In this document: positions 56,902 to 64,000 of the stretch, piece after piece
Layout of the letters: the number at the start of each line of letters is the position of its first letter
How positions within the stretch are numbered: position 1 is the first letter of the stretch
Origin: Akkermansia muciniphila
Lineage (GTDB): Bacteria > Pseudomonadota > Gammaproteobacteria > Burkholderiales > Burkholderiaceae_C
Assembly: GCA_943331105.2 (NCBI GenBank)
Contig: CALQKH020000001.1
Coordinates: 124,001-188,000 of the forward strand
Direction of reading: 5' to 3'
DNA: 64,000 nt
Made by a program: the position numbers and the translations under genes
Notes under the pieces: generated by a model
What the model was told of the DNA's origin: nothing
Seen by the model: the letters and a program-made list of their open reading frames with translations, nothing else
Databases searched by the model: none

Positions 56902-59900
56902 GTGTCCCTGCACATCACGACTTTTGAAGGCGCCAGCGCCCTCAGCCACTTTCGCATTGCCCAGCTTTTGCCACGTTTGGCAGCCATTTCTCCGCAAATT
57001 CAAGGCATTTCAGCCCGCTTTGTGCATTTGGTGGCGACTGTTGCGCCTTTGGCCGACTCCCAAAAGCAGACCCTCGCCGCATTGTTGACCTACGGGGAGC
57101 ATGACACCGGTCCGGTCGAGGGTCCTCTGATCGTCGTCAGCCCCCGCATCGGAACCGTCTCTCCTTGGGCCTCCAAAGCCACCGACATTGCGCACAACTG
57201 CGGTTTTGACCTGCGCCGCGTCGAGCGCTTGACCGAATACCGTTTGACCATGAAATCGGGCTTGCTCAGTACAGCCAAATTAACCGCAGAACAGCTGGGC
57301 CAAGTGGCCGCTGAGCTGTACGACCGAATGACCGAATCGGCCATGCCCAGCCGCGATGAGGCAGCGGCTTTGTTCGCGACGCTTGAGCCCGCACCCATGG
57401 ACCATGTGGATGTACTGGGTGGTGGGCGCGCGGCTTTGGTCGATGCCAACAAGCTTTGGGGCCTGGCCTTGGCCGAAGACGAAATCGACTACCTGGTCAA
57501 TGCCTTCACGGGCCTGAAGCGCAACCCCACCGATGTGGAGTTGATGATGTTCGCCCAGGCCAACAGCGAGCATTGCCGCCACAAGATTTTCAACGCCGAG
57601 TTCACCATCGACGGCGTGGCCCAGCCCAAGAGCCTGTTCGGCATGATCCGCAACACGCACCAGCTCAGCCCTCAACACACGGTGGTGGCCTATTCAGACA
57701 ATGCTTCGGTAATGGAAGGCCACACCGTAGAACGTTTTGTGGCCAGAACTTCAGGGCAGGGCGCGGCTTATCAGAGCGAACAGGCCTTGCACCATGTGCT
57801 GATGAAGGTCGAGACCCACAACCACCCCACCGCGATTTCGCCATTTCCCGGTGCATCCACGGGCGCGGGCGGCGAGATCCGCGACGAAGGCGCGACTGGT
57901 CGCGGCTCCAAGCCCAAGGCTGGTTTGTCCGGCTTTAGCGTGTCCAAACTTTGGGGCGGCATGTCAGACCAAGCGGGCGGGAAGCCCGATCACATCGCAA
58001 GCCCCTTACAAATCATGACCGAAGGCCCTTTGGGTGGTGCGGCCTTCAACAACGAATTCGGACGTCCCAACGTGCTGGGATATTTCCGCGAGTACGAGCA
58101 AACCGTTGATGGTGTGGTGCGTGGTTACCACAAGCCCATCATGATCGCCGGCGGTTTGGGCCAGATCGATGCCAAGCAGACGAAAAAGATCGAATTTCCT
58201 GCGGGCAGCTTGCTGATCCAGTTGGGTGGCCCCGGTATGCGCATTGGCATGGGCGGCAGTGCGGCCAGCTCCATGGCCACCGGCACCAACGCCGCGAATC
58301 TGGACTTTGACTCGGTCCAGCGCGGCAACCCCGAGATCGAGCGCCGGGCGCAAGAGGTCATCAACCAGTGCTGGGCACAAGGGGAGAAAAACCCCATCTT
58401 GGCGATTCACGATGTGGGTGCTGGGGGCTTGTCCAACGCATTCCCCGAACTGACCAACGACGCAGGCCGTGGCGCACGCTTTGATCTGCGCGCCATCAAA
58501 CTCGAAGAGTCCGGTCTGTCGCCCAAAGAAATCTGGTCGAACGAGAGCCAAGAACGCTACGTGATGGCCATTGCCCCTGAGTCTTTGGCGCAGTTCACCG
58601 CCTTTTGTGAACGCGAGCGCTGCCCGTTTGCAGTGATCGGCGTGGCCACCGACGAGCGCCAACTGGTGCTCGAAGACAAAGGCCAAGAGTCGCCCGTTGA
58701 TTTGCCCATGGATGTGCTGTTGGGCAAGCCGCCAAAGATGCACCGCGATGTCAATGCCTTGGTGCGCCAGTCGGCTGCCATGGACCTGACGGGTGTGTCC
58801 CTGCAAAAAGCAGTCATCGATGTGCTCAGCCACCCCACCGTGGCGTCCAAGCGGTTTCTCATCACCATCGGAGACCGCGCCGTGGGTGGCCTCACGCACC
58901 GCGACCAGATGGTTGGTCCATGGCAAGTGCCAGTGGCCGATGTGGCCGTGACCTTGGCCGATTACGCAGGTTTTGCTGGCGAAGCCATGAGCATGGGCGA
59001 GCGCACGCCCTTAGCTTCCCTCAACGCCGCAGCGTCTGGCCGCATGGCCGTGGCCGAGGCCATCACCAATTTGCTGGCCGCGCCCATTGAGCTGACCCGC
59101 GTGAAAATGTCCGCCAACTGGATGGCTGCATGTGGCGAGCCCGGCGAGGACGCCGCTTTGTACGAAACGGTCAAGGCCGTGGGGATGGACTTGTGTCCGG
59201 CGCTCGGCATCTCGATTCCCGTGGGCAAAGACAGTTTGTCGATGCGCACGCAGTGGACCGAGAACGGTGAGACCTGCAAAGTCACCTCGCCTGTCAGCCT
59301 GATCATTACCGCCTTTGCCAGCTTGCCTGATGTGCGCGGCACATTCACGCCGCAGCTGGATGCGCAAGCGACAGACACCAGCTTGCTGTTGATCGACTTG
59401 GGGCAGGGCCGCAACCGCATGGGTGGCAGTGTGTTGGGCCAAGTGCTGGGCCAATTTGGCGACAGCGTGCCCGATCTGGACGAACCACAAGCTTTGGTCA
59501 GTTTGGTCAAAGCCATCAACACTTTGCGCAGTCAAGGCCAGATCCTGGCCTACCACGACCGCAGCGACGGCGGCCTGCTGGCGGCAGTGGCTGAAATGGC
59601 CTTTGCAGGCCATGTGGGCGTGGCGCTCAATGTGGACATGCTGGTGACCGAGGGCGACGGCATCACCGACAGCCGCGCCGACCATGGCGACGCCAAAAAT
59701 TGGGCAGGCCAGATCAGCGCTCGCCGCGACGAACTCACGCTCAAGGCACTGTTCAACGAAGAACTGGGCGTGGTGGTGCAGGTTCGCACATCTGAGCGCA
59801 ACGGGGTGCTCCAAACCCTGCGTGAACATGGTTTGTCGAAACACACCCATGTGATTGGCAAAACCCGACCCGTGCAATCCACCATCCAGAAAGGCGTGGG

Positions 59901-60888
59901 CGAACTCAGCATCTGGCGCGATACCAAAGAAGTGTTTGTAGCCAAGCTCGAAGACTTGCAGCAGGTCTGGGACAGCGTGAGCTGGAAGATTTGCCAGCAG
60001 CGTGACAACCCTGCCTGCGCCGATGCCGAGCACGCTGCCGCTGGACGCGCCGATGACCCCGGTATGCATGTGGCGCTGAGCTTTGACCCGGCTGACAACA
60101 TGGCCGCGGCTTTCCTCAATTTGTCGCGCCCCAAGGTGGCGATCTTGCGTGAGCAGGGTGTCAACTCGCATGTGGAAATGGCCTATGCATTCCACAAAGC
60201 AGGCTTTGAGTCGCACGATGTGCACATGACCGACTTGCAGTCGGGCCGCGCCAACTTGGCTGATTTCAAAGGCCTGGTGGCTTGCGGCGGCTTCAGCTAT
60301 GGCGACACGCTGGGAGCTGGCATTGGATGGGCGCGCAGCATCACCTTCAACCCTGCTTTGGCTGAGCAGTTCAAGGCCTTTTTTGGGCGCACCGACAGCT
60401 TTGGTCTGGGCGTGTGCAACGGCTGTCAGATGTTTGCCGAATTGGCCGACATCATTCCAGGCGCTGAAGCTTGGCCGCGTTTCACCACCAACCAGAGCGA
60501 GCGTTTTGAAGCCCGCCTGTCCATGGTCGAGGTGCTTGAATCGCCCAGCCTGTTCTTGCAAGGCATGGCGGGCAGCCGCTTGCCGATTGCAGTCGCCCAC
60601 GGCGAAGGCTTTGCCAACTTCAAGCACCGGGGCAACGCGGCCCAGGCCATTGGCGCGATGCGCTTTGTGGACAATACCGGTGCGGCCACAGAACAGTACC
60701 CCTTTAATCCCAACGGCAGCGCAGGGGGTCTCACGGCTGTGACCACTGCAGAGGGTCGTTTCACGGCCATGATGCCGCATCCCGAGCGCGTGTTCCGCAA
60801 TGTGCAGATGAGCTGGACGAGTGGTGACATTTCATCAACCAGCCCTTGGCTGCGCGTGTGGCAAAACGCACGCAAGTGGGTCGGTTGA
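56902..60888 (+). CDS. purL: Phosphoribosylformylglycinamidine synthase (large single-chain PurL)
   Basis: A 1328-residue enzyme of step four of purine synthesis, joining ammonia from glutamine to FGAR using ATP. The N-terminal PurS-like domain is followed by the FGAM synthase core: [34 protein letters not shown] and [20 protein letters not shown]. The C-terminal class I glutaminase has a nucleophile at C1172 (GVCNGCQMF) and H1293/E1295 in MMPHPERVF. This is the long gamma/beta-proteobacterial form (E. coli 1295), not the split PurLQS. The start is GTG 56902. The 137 bases between the upstream terminator and the start should contain its promoter; I see no convincing consensus. Confidence 0.97.
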   Translation: MSLHITTFEGASALSHFRIAQLLPRLAAISPQIQGISARFVHLVATVAPLADSQKQTLAALLTYGEHDTGPVEGPLIVVSPRIGTVSPWASKATDIAHNCGFDLRRVERLTEYRLTMKSGLLSTAKLTAEQLGQVAAELYDRMTESAMPSRDEAAALFATLEPAPMDHVDVLGGGRAALVDANKLWGLALAEDEIDYLVNAFTGLKRNPTDVELMMFAQANSEHCRHKIFNAEFTIDGVAQPKSLFGMIRNTHQLSPQHTVVAYSDNASVMEGHTVERFVARTSGQGAAYQSEQALHHVLMKVETHNHPTAISPFPGASTGAGGEIRDEGATGRGSKPKAGLSGFSVSKLWGGMSDQAGGKPDHIASPLQIMTEGPLGGAAFNNEFGRPNVLGYFREYEQTVDGVVRGYHKPIMIAGGLGQIDAKQTKKIEFPAGSLLIQLGGPGMRIGMGGSAASSMATGTNAANLDFDSVQRGNPEIERRAQEVINQCWAQGEKNPILAIHDVGAGGLSNAFPELTNDAGRGARFDLRAIKLEESGLSPKEIWSNESQERYVMAIAPESLAQFTAFCERERCPFAVIGVATDERQLVLEDKGQESPVDLPMDVLLGKPPKMHRDVNALVRQSAAMDLTGVSLQKAVIDVLSHPTVASKRFLITIGDRAVGGLTHRDQMVGPWQVPVADVAVTLADYAGFAGEAMSMGERTPLASLNAAASGRMAVAEAITNLLAAPIELTRVKMSANWMAACGEPGEDAALYETVKAVGMDLCPALGISIPVGKDSLSMRTQWTENGETCKVTSPVSLIITAFASLPDVRGTFTPQLDAQATDTSLLLIDLGQGRNRMGGSVLGQVLGQFGDSVPDLDEPQALVSLVKAINTLRSQGQILAYHDRSDGGLLAAVAEMAFAGHVGVALNVDMLVTEGDGITDSRADHGDAKNWAGQISARRDELTLKALFNEELGVVVQVRTSERNGVLQTLREHGLSKHTHVIGKTRPVQSTIQKGVGELSIWRDTKEVFVAKLEDLQQVWDSVSWKICQQRDNPACADAEHAAAGRADDPGMHVALSFDPADNMAAAFLNLSRPKVAILREQGVNSHVEMAYAFHKAGFESHDVHMTDLQSGRANLADFKGLVACGGFSYGDTLGAGIGWARSITFNPALAEQFKAFFGRTDSFGLGVCNGCQMFAELADIIPGAEAWPRFTTNQSERFEARLSMVEVLESPSLFLQGMAGSRLPIAVAHGEGFANFKHRGNAAQAIGAMRFVDNTGAATEQYPFNPNGSAGGLTAVTTAEGRFTAMMPHPERVFRNVQMSWTSGDISSTSPWLRVWQNARKWVG

Positions 60889-60898
60889 TCTGACGCGC

Positions 60899-63800
60899 AT
60901 GAAAATCCATAACCCTGCACAGTGGTTCCCTCCTTCGCAACTGGCTTTTTATTTTGATCAGGGCGCGTGGTCCCGTGGCTCCACTTTGTATCTGCAAGAC
61001 AAGGTCTTGTTTTCGCAACTGACGCCTGATGGCGACGGCTGGCGTTTGCAGGGTCAAGTACAGGGCAACGATGCGCAGCCTTATTCGGTCAATGCCGAAC
61101 TTCGCGTGAGCGCGGGTGGCAACTTGAGCGAGTGGCGCAGTGGTTGCACTTGCCCTGTTGGGCGATATTGCAAGCATGGGGCAGCTCTGGGCATTTTGGC
61201 CTCCATGCAAGGCTTGGCCCTGCTCAACGAATGGGGACCTGAGGGGCCTTCGGCCGAGGTGCTGGAGCACCGCTCCCAAATGGAAAAAGAGCGGGCTTTG
61301 AGTCAGGCTGAATACCAGGTTCGGGACTGGCTCACCCGCTTGGAAAACGCCAATGGCCCTGCTGCATATTCCTTGCCTGGCAGCACGCAAGATCAGTTTG
61401 TGTACAGCTTGTCCGTGGTTCAAACGGCTTACAAGCCCGTGTTTCACCTGGCTGTCAAACGGGCAGCGCAAAAGCGCAATGGCGAGTGGGGCAAAGCCAA
61501 AAAACTGAGCAACGAACCCTCTGCACATGATCCGATCTGGCAAACCAGCAGCCCATTGGATCGGGATATTTTTGACTTGTTGAAGGCTTGTCCGGCAGCC
61601 AGCAGCTTCAGTTCCTACGGTTTTCAAAGCGAGGTGAAATTACACGGGATGCCAGGCCAACTGCTGTTGAAACTGTGCAGCGAAACCGGTCGTTTGGTTT
61701 CAGAAGAAGGAATCACGTTGCGTTGGCAAGACGCCCCCGAGGCATTGGTGGGAACGTGGCGCGAAGTCAAAAGCGAAGCCCATCAGCCCAATGGATGGCA
61801 GCTGATCCTGCAACCACTGCGCGCGGGTGTTGTGTTTGGCTTGAACCAGCCACCTTTTTTCATGGACCCGGTGCATGGCCTTTGCGGCCCACTGGATACG
61901 CAGGGCCTGAGCGCCAACGAACTGCAAGTCTTGTCCAACTCGCCAGTGCTGCCTGATAGCTTGGCGTTCAAGTTTCAAAACCAGTTGCTTGAGCGTTTGG
62001 GCCCGGTGCCACTGCCACCCGTGATCCAGAAAATGCCCGAAATTCGGGATGTCAAGCCCCGCGCTGTGCTCCACATTGCACCCGCGCACCCCGCAGACCG
62101 AGCTTTGCAAGGCCTGTTTTTGGCCGAATTGACGTTTGACTACGCTGGCCACAGCGGTTTTTGGCCGGGCACTCAAGGCCGCGTCATGGTGGGACAAGGT
62201 GCACAAGCGCGCATGTTGCTCCGTGACCTGCCCAGTGAGCGCAAAGCGTGGGACACCCTGGCCGCTTTGGGTTTAGTCACTTTCGACGCCAACATGCTGG
62301 TGTTGCCGCCCGATCAGTCTCAGCAGCGCTGGTTGGAGTGGGTCGAGAGTGATTTTGCCCCGCTGCGCCAAGCCGGTTTGGACGTGAACTTCATGGCTGG
62401 CAACACCCCGTGGTTGCGCGAGGCTGATGACGTGCACATTGATTTATCGGGGGACTCCGAAGCGCCAGAAACCTCGCCTTGGTTTGACTTGTCTCTGGGC
62501 ATGGACATCGACGGGAAGCGGGTGAACATCTTGCCTTGGGTGCCCACTATTTTGTCGACCCTTGCACAAATCAGCAGTTCGACCGCCGAGGCTGACAAAG
62601 CAGCTTTGCCGCCGTTTTTGTACCTGCCCGACTTGCAAGGTGAAGGTTTTGTGAAACTGCCCACCGCCAAAATCGAGCCTTGGCTGACCACCTTGATGGA
62701 GTTGGTGTCTGATCGTGGACGTGACTGGGGGGGCCTTGAGCTTCGTCTGTCGCGCTTGGAAGCCCTCCGCACCGCCGCCTCTTTGGGCGAGGGTGTCACT
62801 TGGGCGGGCGCACAAAGCCTGATGAATCTGGTGCAGCAAATGCGCGGCCTTGACAGGCTGCCCGAGGTGCCCGTGCCCGCCAGTTTGAGAGCCACTTTGC
62901 GGCCTTACCAACAGCAAGGCCTGAACTGGCTGCAGTTTTTGCGTTCGCACCAATTGGCCGGCATCTTGGCCGACGACATGGGCTTGGGCAAAACTCTACA
63001 GACCCTCGCGCACATCTTGACCGAAAAAGAAGCCGGACGTTTGACGCACCCGGCCTTGATCGTGGCCCCGGTGAGTTTGTTGGGCAATTGGCAGCGTGAA
63101 GCGGCCCGCTTTTGCCCCAGTTTGCGCAGTCACATTCACCATGGCTTATCGCGCCACGATGCCGCGCAAGACCTGAGTGGTTTTGACATCGTGCTCACAC
63201 CTTATTCTTTGCTGCACCGTGACCGCGAGCTGTGGATGGGCACCGAGTGGCACTTGTTGGTGCTGGACGAAGCGCAGAACATCAAAAATGCCAATACCAA
63301 TGCCGCTCAAACGGTTGGGGACATTCCGGCCCAACACCGTTTGTGCCTGTCGGGTACCCCCATGGAAAACCACTTGGGTGAGCTGTGGAGCTTGTTCCAC
63401 TTTTTGATGCCGGGTTTTCTGGGCAGCCAAAAGCGGTTTGGGGAGCTGTTTCGCAACCCCATTGAGCGCCAAGGCAACAGCGAAAAAATGGACCAGTTGC
63501 GCAAGCGCATTACGCCCTTCATGCTGCGGCGCACCAAGGACGTGGTGGCCAGCGAGCTCCCACCTAAGATTGAAACCCTGATGCCTGTGCCGCTGCAAGG
63601 CCAACAGGCCGATCTGTACGAAACCATCCGATTGGGCATGGAAAAAACCGTGCGTGACGCCCTGAACGCGCAAGGCTTGGCCAAATCGCAAATCACCATT
63701 CTGGATGCTTTGCTGAAGCTGCGCCAGGTGTGCTGCGATCCGCGTCTGCTCAAACTGGGCGCTGCCAGCCAAGTCAAACAATCGGCCAAGTTGGAACAAT

Positions 63801-64000
63801 TGCTCGACATGCTGCCCGAGATGGTGGCCGAGGGGCGCAAGATTTTGCTGTTCTCTCAGTTCACACAAATGCTGAGTTTGATCGAGCAAGAGTTGCCCCG
63901 ATTGGGTATCCCTTGGGTCAAGCTCACCGGTCAAAGCAAAAACCGCGACGCCATCATCGACCAGTTCACCAGTGGTCAGGTTCCGCTGTTTTTGATCAGC
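60899..64000 (+). CDS. SNF2-family DEAD-box helicase/ATPase with SWIM zinc finger (3' end cut by window)
   Basis: A reading frame open from ATG 60899 to the window end (1034 residues so far, no stop). Near the N-terminus a SWIM-type zinc motif CTCPVGRYCKH (C83, C85, C91, H93) is present, followed by ~550 residues of poorly conserved sequence. The SNF2 ATPase begins at LRPYQQQGLNWLQFLRSHQ, with motif I LADDMGLGKTLQT (~692), motif II LVLDEAQNIKN (~790), LSGTPMENHLGELWSLFHF and the start of the second RecA lobe (ILLFSQFTQMLSLIEQEL). Such HepA-like Swi2/Snf2 proteins remodel protein-DNA complexes; the specific role is unknown. It starts 10 bases after purL. Confidence 0.93.
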   Translation, partial: MKIHNPAQWFPPSQLAFYFDQGAWSRGSTLYLQDKVLFSQLTPDGDGWRLQGQVQGNDAQPYSVNAELRVSAGGNLSEWRSGCTCPVGRYCKHGAALGILASMQGLALLNEWGPEGPSAEVLEHRSQMEKERALSQAEYQVRDWLTRLENANGPAAYSLPGSTQDQFVYSLSVVQTAYKPVFHLAVKRAAQKRNGEWGKAKKLSNEPSAHDPIWQTSSPLDRDIFDLLKACPAASSFSSYGFQSEVKLHGMPGQLLLKLCSETGRLVSEEGITLRWQDAPEALVGTWREVKSEAHQPNGWQLILQPLRAGVVFGLNQPPFFMDPVHGLCGPLDTQGLSANELQVLSNSPVLPDSLAFKFQNQLLERLGPVPLPPVIQKMPEIRDVKPRAVLHIAPAHPADRALQGLFLAELTFDYAGHSGFWPGTQGRVMVGQGAQARMLLRDLPSERKAWDTLAALGLVTFDANMLVLPPDQSQQRWLEWVESDFAPLRQAGLDVNFMAGNTPWLREADDVHIDLSGDSEAPETSPWFDLSLGMDIDGKRVNILPWVPTILSTLAQISSSTAEADKAALPPFLYLPDLQGEGFVKLPTAKIEPWLTTLMELVSDRGRDWGGLELRLSRLEALRTAASLGEGVTWAGAQSLMNLVQQMRGLDRLPEVPVPASLRATLRPYQQQGLNWLQFLRSHQLAGILADDMGLGKTLQTLAHILTEKEAGRLTHPALIVAPVSLLGNWQREAARFCPSLRSHIHHGLSRHDAAQDLSGFDIVLTPYSLLHRDRELWMGTEWHLLVLDEAQNIKNANTNAAQTVGDIPAQHRLCLSGTPMENHLGELWSLFHFLMPGFLGSQKRFGELFRNPIERQGNSEKMDQLRKRITPFMLRRTKDVVASELPPKIETLMPVPLQGQQADLYETIRLGMEKTVRDALNAQGLAKSQITILDALLKLRQVCCDPRLLKLGAASQVKQSAKLEQLLDMLPEMVAEGRKILLFSQFTQMLSLIEQELPRLGIPWVKLTGQSKNRDAIIDQFTSGQVPLFLIS

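Noticed and set aside
59011..60780. 589-residue reverse open frame inside purL
   Set aside because: Antisense to purL, no ribosome-binding site or domain; caused by GC-rich codon bias.

Overview
This window looks like chromosomal core sequence from a betaproteobacterium of the order Burkholderiales, most likely family Comamonadaceae (Limnohabitans/Rhodoferax-like). The basis is gene content and order: the pheT-ihfA junction, the yebC-purD-acyltransferase-hemF-nadD-rsfS-rlmH-maf-rng run, tolB-pal-cpoB, dapC-dapE-prmB, smc-zipA-ligA and divergent lptFG/pepA. The DNA is moderately GC-rich and densely coded, with many ATGA stop/start overlaps. I see no rRNA, insertion sequence, prophage or CRISPR array, and no gene-free stretch longer than 300 bases. 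Taxonomy is inferred from protein style and synteny, not from a search.

Layout. 1-2092: 3' end of pheT, ihfA, a DUF1840 gene, and a convergent secreted DUF192 protein. 2181-6951: cold-shock protein, clpS-clpA (N-degron proteolysis), a two-way terminator, and a HerA-like ATPase. 7022-14662: a nine-gene forward run mixing translation and ribosome factors (yebC, rsfS, rlmH), purine, heme and NAD synthesis (purD, hemF, nadD), a lipid acyltransferase, maf and RNase G. 14708-21435: msbA facing away from tolB-pal-cpoB, then a YeeE/YedE transporter, tcdA and tRNA-Lys. 21618-27087 (reverse): ABC-F ATPase, prmB, dapE, dapC. 27266-34023 (forward): smc, a ZipA-like gene, ligA. 34028-40842 (reverse): def, a small repeat protein, a lipoprotein hydrolase, an aminotransferase, a CysB-type regulator, a CbiX/SirB-type chelatase, lptG and lptF. 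40867-44419 (forward): pepA, holC, a small unknown gene and a periplasmic amino-acid-binding lipoprotein. Then tRNA-Ser (reverse), a large basic-amino-acid decarboxylase and a YgiQ radical-SAM protein. 49609-53641 (reverse): map, glnD and a flavin reductase. 53812-56707 (forward): a compact three-gene operon of GntR regulator, PhyH-type Fe(II)/2-oxoglutarate dioxygenase and SAF-domain oxidoreductase. 56902-64000: purL and the start of a SWIM/SNF2 helicase that runs off the window.

Most of the window is housekeeping. The best candidate for an undescribed system is the GntR-PhyH-SAF oxidoreductase operon. Its genes overlap at ATGA junctions, and a perfect 14-bp palindrome touches the regulator's start codon. 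It looks like a substrate-induced small-molecule catabolic module of unknown substrate. Other items worth a look are a secreted protein made of six exact-length 16-residue repeats, and an RsfS ribosome-silencing factor with a histone-H1-like basic tail as long as its folded domain.
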